Notes under the pieces: generated by a model
What the model was told of the DNA's origin: nothing
Seen by the model: only the letters and a program-made list of their open reading frames with translations
Databases searched by the model: none
Part shown: piece after piece, positions 8,144 through 20,249 of the stretch
How the letters are laid out: each line of letters opens with the position of its first letter
How positions within the stretch are numbered: position 1 is the first letter of the stretch
Origin: Achromobacter sp. HZ34
GTDB lineage: Bacteria; Pseudomonadota; Gammaproteobacteria; Burkholderiales; Burkholderiaceae_B
DNA length: 64,000 nt
Direction of reading: 5' to 3'
NCBI RefSeq assembly: GCF_002209485.1
Contig: NZ_NJIX01000002.1
Location: forward strand, 1 to 64,000
Position numbers and translations under genes: made by a program

Positions 8144-9190
8144 ATGACAGCCCTGTCGGACGTCCCCTTTTCCGTCCTCGACCTGGCCCCCATTGCGCAG
8201 AACCATACCGCCGCGGACGCATTCCGCAACACGGTGGAGTTGGCGCAACACGTGGAGCGCTGGGGCTACAACCGGTTCTGGCTGGCCGAGCACCACAATA
8301 TCAACGGCATCGCCAGCAGCGCGACCGCGGTCCTGATCGGACACGTGGCCGGCCATACGAAGACGCTGCGGGTGGGCTCGGGCGGCGTGATGCTGCCCAA
8401 TCACGCGCCGCTGATCATCGCGGAGCAGTTCGGCACGCTGGAAACGCTGTACCCCGGCCGTATCGACCTGGGCCTGGGCCGTGCACCCGGCAGCGACGGC
8501 TTGACGCAGCGCGCCCTGCGCCGCGATCCTCGCAGCGGCCTGGAATTCCCCGCCCTGCTGGACGAACTGCGCGGCTTCTTCCGGGCGACGCATCCGACGC
8601 AGGCGGTACGTTCGATTCCCGGCGAAGGCTTGAACATTCCCATCTGGCTGCTGGGCTCGAGCGACTTCAGCGCGCGCCTGGCTGCCCATCTGGGCCTGCC
8701 GTTTTCTTTCGCGGGCCACTTTTCACCGGAAGGCATGCAGGCGATGCGTCTTTATCGCCAGCTGTTCCAGCCCTCGGAAACCCTCAAGCGCCCGTACTCG
8801 ATGATAGGCGTGCCGGTTATCGCCGCCGACACCGACGAGGAAGCGCGCCGCCAGTCCACCACCCAGCAGCAGAAATTCCTTTCGCTGATCCGCGGCAACC
8901 GCCTGCAATTGCAACCGCCGGTCGACGATATGGAGCAGCGCTGGAACGAGTGGGAACGCGCCGCGGTCCAGCAGAAACTGGGCGCTTCCATCGTGGGCGG
9001 GCCGGCCACCGTCAAGCGCGAACTGGAAGCGCTGATCGAACGCACGGAAGCCGACGAAGTGATGATCGTGTCGGATTTCTACGACCTGAAAGATCGTTTG
9101 CGCTCGTATGAAATCCTCGCCTCGCTGAGGAATGCGCCGTCGGAAAACACGTCTGCCACGGCGGGCGCGGCGGTTGCTGGCGCCGCCTGA
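8144..9190 (+). CDS. LLM-class flavin-dependent oxidoreductase (luciferase-like monooxygenase, MsnO8 type)
   Basis: This 348-residue protein has the bacterial luciferase-like barrel. The N-terminal [10 protein letters not shown], the [11 protein letters not shown] segment and [16 protein letters not shown] match the MsnO8/YhbW subgroup, and [11 protein letters not shown] follows. Such enzymes use FMNH2 and oxygen, and the true substrates of this subgroup are largely unknown. An AAGGA ribosome binding site lies 6 bases before the ATG. It is divergent from arfB and followed by a thioredoxin gene 124 bp downstream. The last 25 residues are Ala-rich and probably disordered. Confidence 0.88.
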   Translation: MTALSDVPFSVLDLAPIAQNHTAADAFRNTVELAQHVERWGYNRFWLAEHHNINGIASSATAVLIGHVAGHTKTLRVGSGGVMLPNHAPLIIAEQFGTLETLYPGRIDLGLGRAPGSDGLTQRALRRDPRSGLEFPALLDELRGFFRATHPTQAVRSIPGEGLNIPIWLLGSSDFSARLAAHLGLPFSFAGHFSPEGMQAMRLYRQLFQPSETLKRPYSMIGVPVIAADTDEEARRQSTTQQQKFLSLIRGNRLQLQPPVDDMEQRWNEWERAAVQQKLGASIVGGPATVKRELEALIERTEADEVMIVSDFYDLKDRLRSYEILASLRNAPSENTSATAGAAVAGAA

Positions 9191-9314
9191 GCTTGTTAAA
9201 CGGGGCGTCGTCCCCACGTTAATACCCAAGCAGGCATTGCCGTTTTTTACCAAGCCCGGCCTTCTGCATTCGGCCTCGGCTACCAGCGCCGCTAACGCGG
9301 CAAGGATGTGTCAA

Positions 9315-9698
9315 ATGAGCGTAGTGGAAATGAACAAGGACTCGTTCCAGGATGCCGTCGCGGGTGACGGAACTGTGATCGTCGACTTCTGGGCTCCCTG
9401 GTGTGGCCCCTGCCGCGGATTCGCGCCGGTGTTCGAGAAAGCCGCCGAAAGCCATCCCGATGTCACCTTCGCCAAGGTGAATACCGACGTCGAGCAGGAA
9501 CTGGCGGGCGCGCTGAACATCCGCTCCATCCCCACGCTGATGGTCTTCCGCGAACAGGTTCTGCTGTTCTCCCAACCGGGCGCCCTGTCGCCGGGACAGC
9601 TGGAAGAACTGCTGACCAAGATCAAGTCGCTGGACATGGAAAAGGTCCATCAGGAAATCGCTACCGCGCAGGCCCAGGCCGGCGAAGCGCAGCCTTGA
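9315..9698 (+). CDS. Thioredoxin-family protein
   Basis: This 127-residue cytoplasmic thioredoxin carries the classical active site WCGPC with Cys30 and Cys33, and the cis-proline in SIPTLMVF. I start it at the ATG at 9315 because AAGGA at 9302-9306 is well placed; an in-frame ATG at 9306 is the alternative. Beyond the thioredoxin fold the last 15 residues form an Ala/Gln-rich tail. It is likely a second thioredoxin (trxC- or tpx-associated type) and not TrxA itself. It has no N-terminal zinc-binding cysteines, so it is not TrxC. Confidence 0.9.
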   Translation: MSVVEMNKDSFQDAVAGDGTVIVDFWAPWCGPCRGFAPVFEKAAESHPDVTFAKVNTDVEQELAGALNIRSIPTLMVFREQVLLFSQPGALSPGQLEELLTKIKSLDMEKVHQEIATAQAQAGEAQP

Positions 9699-9706
9699 AC
9701 AGCACG

Positions 9707-9744
9707 GTCCAAGGCCTGGGCATGGTCCCAGGCCGGACTGTTTT
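9707..9744 (+). terminator. Rho-independent terminator of the thioredoxin gene
   Basis: The core stem is 8 bp, GGCCTGGG (9713-9720) with CCCAGGCC (9727-9734). An outer GTCC/GGAC pairing beyond a small AA bulge lengthens it, and TTTT follows at 9741-9744. It also lies between converging genes. Confidence 0.75.
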
Positions 9745-9765
9745 CAAGCCTCGTCTTCAAGCCTT

Positions 9766-10383
9766 TTATTGAGCCTGGTCCTGACCCAGCTCCAGGCTGC
9801 TGCGTCCCCGCGTCGCATCGGTGATGGCCTGCGCCAGGTCCGCCACCGCCACGCGGGGAATATCCAGCGTCAATGTCGCGCCCTCGCCGTCGAAGTTTTC
9901 GGAGACGACGGCCGCGCCGGCTGCCACCAGGCGCGACTGCAGCCATTGCAGATCGCCGTAGGCGCAGTGGCAACTTGCGCGCACCATCTCGATGATCTCC
10001 ACCCGCGGCGCCAGCCGCAGGCAGTTGGCAGCGCAACCGCCATAGGCGCGCACCAATCCCCCCGTCCCCAGCTTGATGCCGCCATACCAGCGGATCACCA
10101 GCACGGCCACGCGGTCGCACTGCTGGCCGTCGATGGCCTGCAGAATGGGCCGTCCGGCACTGCCGCCCGGTTCACCATCGTCATTGAAGCGATACTGGTC
10201 GCCTACGCGGTAGGCCCAGCAATTGTGGGTAGCATCGGCATCGCTGCGGCTGGCGATGAAATCCATCGCTGCCTGCGCGTCGGCCACCGGCGCCGCCAGC
10301 GCCAGGAAAAGACTCTTCTTGATCGTTTCCTGGTATTCGCCAGGCTGCGCCAGCGTCGTGGCCATGGTCTTCCGGTCCGTCAA
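9766..10383 (-). CDS. yigZ: YigZ/IMPACT-family protein
   Basis: The protein is at most 205 residues long, or 199 if the in-frame ATG six codons in is used. It has the UPF0029 (IMPACT N-terminal) fold: DDGEPGGSAGRPIL and VIRWYGGIKLGTGGLVRAYG are the family signatures, followed by a ferredoxin-like C-terminal domain. The eukaryotic relative IMPACT regulates Gcn2; the bacterial role is not settled. It lies just downstream of the MFS gene, with an 18-bp gap, and is probably cotranscribed with it. Confidence 0.9.
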   Translation of the reverse strand: MTDRKTMATTLAQPGEYQETIKKSLFLALAAPVADAQAAMDFIASRSDADATHNCWAYRVGDQYRFNDDGEPGGSAGRPILQAIDGQQCDRVAVLVIRWYGGIKLGTGGLVRAYGGCAANCLRLAPRVEIIEMVRASCHCAYGDLQWLQSRLVAAGAAVVSENFDGEGATLTLDIPRVAVADLAQAITDATRGRSSLELGQDQAQ

Positions 10384-10401
10384 GTGCCGCGGTTGCCGCG
10401 C

Positions 10402-11634
10402 TCAGGCACTGCCCGTACCGCGCACCACGGCGGCACGCCGGGCAGCCTTGAGCAGCAGCGTGATGATGCCGATGGACAGCACCGAAGCCAGCGCCGCCAG
10501 CAGGAAAATCGAAGGATAGCCGTAGGTTGCCACCGCCAGCCCCACCACGGGGCCGGTGATGCCCAGGGACAGGTCCAGGAAGACAGAATACGCGCCCAGG
10601 GCCGCGCCGCGATTGCCGGCCGGCACGCGCGCTACCGCCTCCACGCCCAGCGCCGGAAAGACCAGCGAGAAACCGAAGCCGGTCAGCGCCGCGCCCGCCA
10701 GCGCGACGCTGGGCTGTGGCGCCAGCCACAGGCACAGCAAGCCCAGGACTTCCACCGAGATCGAGCAGATGGCCACGCGGAAGCCGCCGAAGCGCGGGAT
10801 CATATTGGCCAGCAGCAGGCGCGCGCCGATGAAGGCGCAGCCGAATACGCTCAAGGCCAGCGCCGCGCCTTCCCATTGGAAGGACCCGTAGTACAGCGTG
10901 ATGAAAGTGGCGATGGACCCGAAGCCCACGGACGCCAGGCCCAGTGCCAGGCCGTGCGGCAGTACCTGCGCCATCACGTGCTTGAACGCCATGCGGGCGC
11001 CGCCCACCACCGCCACCGGCGCGCGTGGGAACGCCATTGCAATGCCGACCAGCCCCACGCCCAGCACGGCGGCCCCCACCGCCCCCATGCTCCAGCGCGA
11101 CTGCAGCAGCACGCCCAAGGGCGCGCCTATCGCCAAGGCACCGTAGGTACAAATGCCGCTCCAGGAGATCACGCGGCCGGTGTGGGCCGCGCCCACCTTG
11201 CCTATGCCCCAGGTGAGCCCGCCCGTGCCCACCCAGCTTTCACCGAAGCCCAGGATCAGACGGCCCAGCAGCAGCGCGACCAGGCTGACGGTGGGTGACC
11301 GCTCGAAGGCGTAGGCCATCAACAGGAATACGCCACTGGCGGCGCACGCCGCCAAGCCGACCAACACCGTTTTTCGAGGCCCTACGCTGTCGGACATGCG
11401 CCCGGCATGCGAACGGCTCAACAAGGTGGCCAGGTACTGGATGCTGATCACCAGCCCGGCCAGCACCGAGCCGTAGCCCAGTTCGTTGTGCACGTATCCG
11501 GGCAGCACCGCCATGGGCAGGCCCACGGTCAGGTAGCCCAGGAAGTTGAAGACGAGAATGGACAGGATCTGCCCGGTTACCTTCACGGAACCGGGCGCCG
11601 CGGCCGCAGCGCGTGGCGTGTCTGGGGAAGACAT
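10402..11634 (-). CDS. MFS transporter (YfcJ/YhhS-like)
   Basis: This 410-residue major facilitator has about 12 membrane segments. The loop 2-3 motif reads GRMSDSVGPRKTVL, and the start ILSILVFNFLGYLTVGLPMAVLPGYVHNELGY is typical of the YfcJ/YhhS group. E. coli members are poorly characterised exporters with proposed roles in sugar or drug efflux. It lies 26 bp from ybiT upstream on the same strand and 18 bp from yigZ downstream, so ybiT, this gene and yigZ may form one transcript. Confidence 0.88.
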   Translation of the reverse strand: MSSPDTPRAAAAAPGSVKVTGQILSILVFNFLGYLTVGLPMAVLPGYVHNELGYGSVLAGLVISIQYLATLLSRSHAGRMSDSVGPRKTVLVGLAACAASGVFLLMAYAFERSPTVSLVALLLGRLILGFGESWVGTGGLTWGIGKVGAAHTGRVISWSGICTYGALAIGAPLGVLLQSRWSMGAVGAAVLGVGLVGIAMAFPRAPVAVVGGARMAFKHVMAQVLPHGLALGLASVGFGSIATFITLYYGSFQWEGAALALSVFGCAFIGARLLLANMIPRFGGFRVAICSISVEVLGLLCLWLAPQPSVALAGAALTGFGFSLVFPALGVEAVARVPAGNRGAALGAYSVFLDLSLGITGPVVGLAVATYGYPSIFLLAALASVLSIGIITLLLKAARRAAVVRGTGSA

Positions 11635-11660
11635 GGCTTAAGCGATGGAAAGCAGTGGCC

Positions 11661-13265
11661 TCAAGCGTCCAGGCCGCGCGAAGTCAGGTAGTCCTCGTAG
11701 CCGCCGCGGTAATCCATGATTTCACCGTTGGGCAGGATTTCGATCACGCGGGTGGCCAGGCCGGACACGAATTCGCGGTCATGCGAAACGAAGATCAGCG
11801 TGCCGGCGAACTTTTCCAGCGCGAACTGCAGCGACTCGATCGATTCCATGTCCAGGTGATTGGTCGGCTCGTCCATCAGCAGGACGTTGTGCCGGCCCAG
11901 CATCAGACGGCCGAAGGTCATGCGGTTCTTCTCGCCGCCCGACAGCACCTTGGGTGCCTTGGGCAGGTCGTCGGAGGAAAACAGCAGGCGGCCCAGCACC
12001 GAACGGATGGCCTGGTCGTCATCGCCCGTCTGGCGATGATCGGTCATCCAGTCGAACAGGTTGATGTCGGTCTGCTGGAACTGGTCCGACACGTCCTGCG
12101 CCATATAGCCCTTGTCGGCGTTGTCCGACCACTTCACGCTGCCCTTGTCCCCCGCCAGATTGCCCTCCAGCAAGCGCAGCAGCGTGGTCTTGCCGACGCC
12201 ATTGGCGCCGACGATGGCGATCTTCTCACCCGCGTCGATCATTGCCGAGAAATCGCGGATGACCGGGGCGTCATAGGCCTTGGACAGATGCTCGATGGTC
12301 ACCGCCAGACGATGCAGGACCTTGTTCTGCTCGAAGCGAATGTACGGGTTCTGGCGCGACGACGGCTTGACTTCGACCTGCTCCGACTTGATGCGGTCGA
12401 TCTGCTTCAGACGCGACGTGGCCTGGCGGGCCTTGGACTTGTTGGCGGAGAAGCGCCGCACGAAGTCCTGCAGTTCGGTAATGCGTTCCTTGGCCTTGGC
12501 ATTGTCGGACGACAAGCGCTCGCGCGCCTGCGTGGACGCCAGCATGTAGTCGTCGTAATTACCGGGATAGATGCGGATCTCGCGGTAATCCAGGTCGGCC
12601 ATGTGGGTGCAGACCTGGTTGAGGAAGTGACGATCGTGGCTGATGATGATCATCGTGCTCTGGTAGCTGTTGAGCACGTTCTCCAGCCAGCGGATGGTGT
12701 TGATGTCCAGGTTGTTGGTCGGTTCGTCCAGCAGCAGCACATCGGGATTGGAAAACAGCGCCTGCGCCAGCAGCACGCGCAGCTTCCAGCCGGGCGCCAC
12801 TTCACGCATGGGCAGGTTGTGCTGCTCCACCGGCAGTTCCAGGCCCAGCAGCAGCTCACCGGCACGCGCCTCGGCCGTGTAGCCGTCGTATTCGGCGAAC
12901 TTGGCTTCGAGGTCGGCGGCACGCATGTAGTCGTCGTCGGTGGCGTCGGCGTTGGCGTAGATGGCGTCGCGCTCGGACATCGCGGCCCACATCTCCGTGT
13001 GGCCCATCATGACCACGTCCAGCACCCGCAGGTCTTCGTAGGCGAACTGGTCCTGGCGCAACTTGCCCAGGCGCACACCCGGCTCCAGCGAGACGTTACC
13101 GGAGGTAGCTTCGAGATCGCCCCCGATGATCTTCATGAACGTCGACTTGCCGGAACCGTTGGCACCGATAAGGCCATAGCGGTTGCCGCCGCCGAACTTG
13201 ACGCTGACGTTCTCGAACAAGGGTTTGGGGCCGAACTGGATGGTGAGATTGGCGGTTGAGATCAC
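11661..13265 (-). CDS. ybiT: ABC-F family ATPase YbiT
   Basis: This soluble 534-residue protein carries two ABC cassettes and acts on the ribosome, as ABC-F proteins do. Walker A of the first is at residues 34-42 (GANGSGKST), with the linker arm near residues 245-315. The first cassette has [12 protein letters not shown] where most ABC proteins have LSGGE, and the second has [10 protein letters not shown]. This asymmetric pattern, with LDEPTNNLD and MDEPTNHLD as the Walker B regions, is the YbiT pattern in E. coli. There are no membrane segments, so it is not a transporter. Confidence 0.93.
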   Translation of the reverse strand: MISTANLTIQFGPKPLFENVSVKFGGGNRYGLIGANGSGKSTFMKIIGGDLEATSGNVSLEPGVRLGKLRQDQFAYEDLRVLDVVMMGHTEMWAAMSERDAIYANADATDDDYMRAADLEAKFAEYDGYTAEARAGELLLGLELPVEQHNLPMREVAPGWKLRVLLAQALFSNPDVLLLDEPTNNLDINTIRWLENVLNSYQSTMIIISHDRHFLNQVCTHMADLDYREIRIYPGNYDDYMLASTQARERLSSDNAKAKERITELQDFVRRFSANKSKARQATSRLKQIDRIKSEQVEVKPSSRQNPYIRFEQNKVLHRLAVTIEHLSKAYDAPVIRDFSAMIDAGEKIAIVGANGVGKTTLLRLLEGNLAGDKGSVKWSDNADKGYMAQDVSDQFQQTDINLFDWMTDHRQTGDDDQAIRSVLGRLLFSSDDLPKAPKVLSGGEKNRMTFGRLMLGRHNVLLMDEPTNHLDMESIESLQFALEKFAGTLIFVSHDREFVSGLATRVIEILPNGEIMDYRGGYEDYLTSRGLDA

Positions 13266-13423
13266 GGGTGTGTGGGGGAAATTTGCGGAAATGCTGAAGG
13301 AGGAACCTCACAGTGTACCAACGCCTTACGCTGCACCGCAAAAAGGAGGAACTGCCTGTGCTCCAAAAACGACCACGGATTCAACATCGCGGATTGCTAC
13401 CTACGACTTAGTTCCTTTCTTAA

Positions 13424-13457
13424 GACAATTGTCAACGCGGAACAAAGTCTATGTAAT
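13424..13457 (+). promoter_or_regulatory. Sigma-70-type promoter of the enoyl-CoA hydratase gene
   Basis: TTGTCA at 13429-13434 and TGTAAT at 13452-13457 each match five of six consensus bases, with the ideal 17-bp spacer. The -35 element overlaps a perfect 10-bp palindrome, GACAATTGTC, at 13424-13433, which could be an operator or could give the divergent ybiT gene its own TTGACA on the other strand. Confidence 0.6.
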
Positions 13458-13498
13458 AGCAATCTGCTACCCAGCGTGTCGAAGAAAGGAAGCACATC

Positions 13499-14425
13499 AT
13501 GCCGCAAACACTCGAAATCGAATATAAGCCCCAAGCGGCCTGGGTGTGGCTTTCCCGGCCCGACGTCCGCAATGCCATCGATCCTCTGATGGTGCGGGAG
13601 CTGACCGAGACTTTCCAGGCGCTTGGCCGTGATCCGCAAGTCCGCGCCATCGTGCTGGCCGGCCGCGGCATCGGCTTCTGCGCTGGCGCCGATATCGGCC
13701 AGGCCCGCTACGGCACGCAGCCGGGCGAAGCGGACGAGACGGATGAGCGCGCCGACGCGCTGGCCTGCGCGGAAATGCTGCACACCATCTATGCCTGCCC
13801 CAAGGCCACTATCGCACGCGTCCATGGCATCTGCATGTCCGTGGGCATGGGCCTGGCCGCTGCCTGCGACATCACCATCGCGTCGTCGCAAGCCACCTTC
13901 GCCCTGCCCGAGACCCGGCTGGGCCTGGTGCCCGCGGTGATCTCGCCCTATGTGCTGCGCGCCATCGGCCCGCGCCAGGCGACGCGCTGGTTCCTGACCG
14001 GCGAGACCTTCAGCGCGGCGGAAGCGTGGCGCATCGGCTTCGTGCATGACTTGTGCGAGCCGGAATCGCTGGACCTGCGCATCTCGGCGCTGGTGGACAC
14101 CTTCATGCTGACCGCCCCGGATGCGGTTTCGGCCACCAAGCAGATGGTGCACGACCTGCCCTTGCGTTCGCTCGATGCCGATACGGCAGAGGACCAGCAC
14201 GACGGGGGTAATAGCGACGGGCGCAGTGGTGGGCGCAGTGACGGGCGTAACGAGGGCCCCGCGGATGGCATCGGCAAGGGCGGCGCCTTGAACACCGCGC
14301 CGGCGACGGCGGGCGCGGCCGTGGACGCTATCGGCGCGGTGGCCAGCAGCGCGGCAGTGCTAGGTGCACGGCTGCCGGACTGGGTCGTCGCCGGAGACGC
14401 TCCGACGGGATTGACGCCGGTATAG
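13499..14425 (+). CDS. Enoyl-CoA hydratase/isomerase-family protein with repeat-bearing C-terminus
   Basis: This 308-residue protein has a crotonase-fold core in residues 1-230 or so. The oxyanion-hole segments GFCAGADIG and HGICMSVGMGLAAACDITIAS are clear, so it should act on an acyl-CoA. An AAGGA ribosome binding site lies before the ATG. From residue 237 the normal C-terminal helix that completes the family fold is interrupted by a low-complexity stretch of six tetrapeptides (GNSD, GRSG, GRSD, GRNE, GPAD, GIGK). Ala-rich text then follows, and a possible remnant of the usual end in RLPDWV. Length is about 45 residues more than the typical 262. Which crotonase reaction it catalyses cannot be told. 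Confidence 0.85.
   Translation: MPQTLEIEYKPQAAWVWLSRPDVRNAIDPLMVRELTETFQALGRDPQVRAIVLAGRGIGFCAGADIGQARYGTQPGEADETDERADALACAEMLHTIYACPKATIARVHGICMSVGMGLAAACDITIASSQATFALPETRLGLVPAVISPYVLRAIGPRQATRWFLTGETFSAAEAWRIGFVHDLCEPESLDLRISALVDTFMLTAPDAVSATKQMVHDLPLRSLDADTAEDQHDGGNSDGRSGGRSDGRNEGPADGIGKGGALNTAPATAGAAVDAIGAVASSAAVLGARLPDWVVAGDAPTGLTPV
14207..14278 (+). repeat. In-frame 12-bp tandem repeat inside the enoyl-CoA hydratase gene
   Basis: Six consecutive 12-bp units begin at 14207, the second to fourth being close copies of GGGCGCAGTGAC. Because the period is a multiple of three, the reading frame is kept and the units encode Gly-x-x-x tetrapeptides (residues 237-260). Confidence 0.75.
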
Positions 14426-14491
14426 GCGTCGGCGCCATACGATTGACGCCGCTACAGGATTAACGCCGCTACAGGATTGACGCCGCCACAG
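14409..14491. repeat. 17-bp tandem repeat spanning the hydratase stop codon
   Basis: The unit GATTGACGCCGCTACAG, with one to three changes per copy, occurs at 14409-14425 and then three times head to tail at 14441-14491. The first copy encodes the last residues and stop codon of the hydratase. The others fill the gap before the converging antiporter gene. Confidence 0.8.
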
Positions 14492-14527
14492 GTTCGCGCC
14501 CGTGGCGGACAGATCGCCGCCCCGTCT

Positions 14528-15757
14528 TCACACGCCCGGATCGGGCTGTTCAGGCCGTAATTGCGCTTTCTCGATCCGGTGCCGATAGCGGTCCAGCATA
14601 TTGAACAGCAGCGGATTGATGATGATGGACAGGATGGCGCCGCCCAGAACCAGGTCCTGCGCATCGGTGGGCATGATCTGCTGGGTGATGCCCAGCCCTG
14701 CCAGGATGAAGGAGAACTCGCCGATCTGCGCCAGGCTGGCGGAGATCGTCAGCGCCGTCATCTTCGAATGGCGGAACGCGCGCACGATCAGGTAAGCCGC
14801 GATGGATTTGCCGACCACGATGATCAGCGTCGTACCCAGCACGCCCCAAGGATCGCGCAAGAAGGACAGCGGGTCGAACAGCATGCCCACCGAGACGAAG
14901 AACAGCACCGAGAATGCATCGCGCAAAGGCAGCGACTCGTCGGCGGCGCGCTGGCTGAATTCCGATTCGGCCATGACCATGCCGGCGAAGAAGGCGCCCA
15001 GCGCGAAGGACACGCCGAACAGCGCGGTGGCGCCGTAGGCCACGCCCAGCGCACACGCCAGCACGCCCAGGCGGAACAGTTCGCGGTTGCCCGTGTAGAC
15101 GATACGTTCAAGTATCCAGGGAATGACGCGCCGCCCGAACACCAGCATGATGGCGACGAAGGCGGCCACCTTGACCACGGTCAGCCCCAGCACCCACCAC
15201 AAGGACGGCCCGCCCTCGGCGCCGCGTCCACCCAGGACGCCGGACAGCGCCGGGATCAGCACCAGCGCGGCGACCATCACCAGATCCTCGACGATCAGCC
15301 ACCCCACCGCGATGCGCCCTATTCCCGTCTCGACCATCTGGCGATCGTCCAGGGCCTTGATCAGCACCACCGTACTGGCCACTGACAAGGCCAGGCCGAA
15401 TAACAGGCCGCCTCCGAGGCTCCAGCCCATCACCTGCGACAACCCCAGCCCCATCAGCGTTGCCACGGCAATCTGCACGATGGCCCCCGGAACCGCGATG
15501 CCCTTGACCGACAGCAGATCCTTGAGGGAAAAATGCAGGCCGACGCCGAACATCAGCAGGATGACGCCCAGCTCGGCCAGCTCCTGCGCCAGGTGGCCGT
15601 CCGCGGTAAATCCCGGCGTGTGCGGCCCGGCGAGGATGCCGGCGAATAGATAGCCTATCAGCGGCGGCATTTTCAGGCGGACGGCAACCGTCCCCAGGAT
15701 GAACGCCAGTACCAGGCCGCCCACGATGGTCGTGATGAGCGGGGTCGAATGAGGCAT
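14528..15757 (-). CDS. Monovalent cation:proton antiporter (CPA2, YbaL/RosB-like) without RCK domain
   Basis: This is a 409-residue polytopic membrane protein from the start at 15757, chosen for its GGAGA ribosome binding site; the open frame extends 13 codons further up. It matches the CPA2 (KefB/KefC/YbaL) exchanger domain: PPLIGYLFAGILAGPHTPGF, LAELGVILLMFGVGLHFSL and GWLIVEDLVMVAALVLIPAL. YbaL and Kef proteins normally continue with a cytosolic NAD-binding TrkA-N domain of about 150 residues, which is missing here: the chain ends about 15 residues after the last membrane helix. The repeat at 14441-14491 lies just beyond the stop. It may be a natural short form or a 3'-truncated gene. Confidence 0.87.
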   Translation of the reverse strand: MPHSTPLITTIVGGLVLAFILGTVAVRLKMPPLIGYLFAGILAGPHTPGFTADGHLAQELAELGVILLMFGVGLHFSLKDLLSVKGIAVPGAIVQIAVATLMGLGLSQVMGWSLGGGLLFGLALSVASTVVLIKALDDRQMVETGIGRIAVGWLIVEDLVMVAALVLIPALSGVLGGRGAEGGPSLWWVLGLTVVKVAAFVAIMLVFGRRVIPWILERIVYTGNRELFRLGVLACALGVAYGATALFGVSFALGAFFAGMVMAESEFSQRAADESLPLRDAFSVLFFVSVGMLFDPLSFLRDPWGVLGTTLIIVVGKSIAAYLIVRAFRHSKMTALTISASLAQIGEFSFILAGLGITQQIMPTDAQDLVLGGAILSIIINPLLFNMLDRYRHRIEKAQLRPEQPDPGV

Positions 15758-16097
15758 CAAGTCTCCAGGAAAAAGATGAACGACAGCACGGCGCACCGTG
15801 CACGCCTGGCGGCTTGATCATTCAAACTATTGTCAGGTTGGAAGAATATCACGCGATTTTTACCGAACGGGAACAGTGTGACAGGAGCGACTCGCCGCGA
15901 CGTGCGATCAGCGAAAAAATAAGGACCGCCGGGTGCGCGCGGGGTTGCCATTACTACGAAAACTTCATCATTCAATGAAAGAAAAATGAAAGCGTGATCG
16001 CGCAGCATGGCGATTCGGCAGCGTGGCGATCGACGCCATGCGATTCGGTGGTGTTCGATTCGGGGGCATGGGCGGCCGGCTTGGAAACAGGATGCGT
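15758..16097. other. Divergent promoter region, antiporter and dipeptidase
   Basis: These 340 bp separate two divergent genes. The part from 15815 to 15985 is comparatively AT-rich and should hold promoters for both, but I could not pick convincing hexamers. TTGATCATTCAA at 15814-15825 is a near-palindrome. From about 16007 there is a degenerate run of GCGATTCG-like words that continues to 16066 and looks like another slippage repeat. Confidence 0.4.
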
Positions 16098-17686
16098 ATG
16101 AGCAGATCCTTGTCTTGGGACAGCGTCCATGACGGCGCCGCCGGCATCGCAGTGGACGCCATCGTTCGCCTGGACGGTTATCCGGTGTTTCCGGATGCGG
16201 GCGTGGCGTCGGATACCTTGTTGTTGACCCAGCAGCCCGCCTGTTGCGCGGCCCATGGCGGCTGGCACGCGGACATGGTGGTGGAGGTCCATGCGGATAG
16301 CGCTGTCGACTGGTGCAGCGGCCCGGTCAGCGTACACGGCCGCTGGGAATTGCTGGTCGATGACCCCGCAGGATGGCGCTACCGGATCCGCGCGGCGCGT
16401 GTCACCCCGGCGATGGAACCGCGCGCGGCCTGGGCCATCGGCCGGCGCAATGTCCTGGGCCTGGCCGCCTTTGCCGGCCTGGGCGCAATGGCCAGCCTGG
16501 CCGGCTGTGCAACGAGCGGCCCCTCGGGCGGCGCTGATGGCGCTGATGGCTCGGACGGCGCGGATACAGCGGGTGGCGCCGCCAGCCGCGCCGGCCATCG
16601 CGTAAACGAAAATTCGGCAGCCAAGGTGAAAACCGCTGCCGGCCCCGGAACCAGCGGTGACGCCCACGATGCGTCCGCCCAAACAGCGTCCCAGCCGGCC
16701 ATCCCTGGCTGGCTGGCAGCCCAGACTACGGTCGATATTCATAGCCATGCCGGCCGCGTCAGCCTGGGCCGGCGCCCGGTGCCCCTGCCCTTCACGGCGC
16801 TGGCGGCGCCCATGCGGGCCGGCGCCATGCATGCGGTCTGCCTGGCCATCGTCGCGGACTCCAGCGCCGATGACGTCGTCACCAGCCCGTCCGGCCGGCG
16901 CCGCATCGTCGCGTATCGCGACCCCGACCCCGGCGAAATGTCCACGCGCGGCGAAGCCAGCTTCCAGCGTCTGGCGGACCTGGTGGCGCAACAGAACCTG
17001 CAAGTGGTGAACACGGCGGCGCAACTGCGCACGGCCTGGCGCAACGGGCCGTCCGTCATCGTATCGGCGGAAGGCGGGGATTTCCTGGAGGGGGACCTGG
17101 CACGCCTGGACGATGCCTACCATCGCCATGGCCTGCGGCATCTGCAGCTGACCCACTACCGGGTCAACGAGCTGGGCGATATCCAGACCGCCCCGCCGGT
17201 GCACCAGGGCTTGACCGATTTCGGCGCCGCCGTCATCCAGCGCTGCAATGAATTGGGCATCGTGGTCGACGTCGCTCACGGTACTTACGCGCTGGTGCAG
17301 CGCGCCGCCCAGGTCACGCGCCGGCCGCTGGTGCTGTCGCACACGTCCCTGAGCCAGAAACCGGGCCGCTATTCACGCACGATATCGCCGGAGCACGCGC
17401 GGCTGGTGGCCGCTACCGGCGGCGTCATCGGCGTGTGGCCGGTGGCCGGCACCTACCCCACCCTGGCGGCCATGGCGCAAGGGATGCGGGCCATGGCCGA
17501 TGTGGTGGGCGTGGCACATGTGGGATTGGGCTCCGACATGCTGGGGCTGCTGGGACCGTCGGTTCTCGACAGCTACCGGAAATTGCCGCTGCTGGCGCAG
17601 GCCCTGCTGGACGCGGGCTTCAGCGAGCAGGACGCCAGCGCCATCCTGGGTGGCAACTACGTCCGCGTCTTCACGGCAAGCATGGC

Positions 17687-17693
<7 letters not shown>
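16098..17693 (+). CDS. M19 membrane dipeptidase with extra N-terminal domain and internal lipoprotein signal
   Basis: From the start at 16098, after an AGG-rich site, the protein has 531 residues; the open frame reaches back to 16023. The C-terminal 370 residues are a zinc dipeptidase of family M19: DIHSHAG supplies the first metal ligands, SAEGGDF the bridging Glu, and LSHTSLS and GLGSDM are further active-site segments. Before it lies a Tat-like lipoprotein signal: Arg116-Arg117, a hydrophobic run, then a LAGC lipobox with Cys137. Ahead of that are 115 residues of beta-rich sequence with a QQPACC segment, vaguely like DUF3299 proteins. An ATG at 16413 (MEPRAAW) would give a normal Tat lipoprotein instead. 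Its 3' end overlaps ldcA by 7 bp. Confidence 0.82.
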
Positions 17694-20113
<2,420 letters not shown>

Positions 20114-20197
20114 GAACCGGGGGACGGAAACAAAACAACCGCCATTTTGCCTGAAAGACGTTGGCCGCAACGTCAGCGTGACCGCCCTGCGCCAAAA

Positions 20198-20230
20198 GCA
20201 AAACCCGGCGGGTCGTAGACGCCGCCGGGT
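20198..20230 (-). terminator. Rho-independent terminator of the exported protein gene
   Basis: A perfect 9-bp stem (20203-20211 with 20222-20230) is followed, on the minus strand, by TTTTGCTTTT. It lies 20 bp after the stop of the gene at 20250-20822. Confidence 0.8.
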
Positions 20231-20249
20231 CGATGGCCGCAAAAAGCGC

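Noticed and set aside
11661-13265. YbiT first cassette as a degraded ABC signature
   Set aside because: APGWKLRV in place of LSGGE is the normal pattern for YbiT, not decay.
14207-14491. Possible CRISPR array from the 12-bp and 17-bp repeats
   Set aside because: Units are too short, contiguous without spacers, partly coding, and no cas genes are near.
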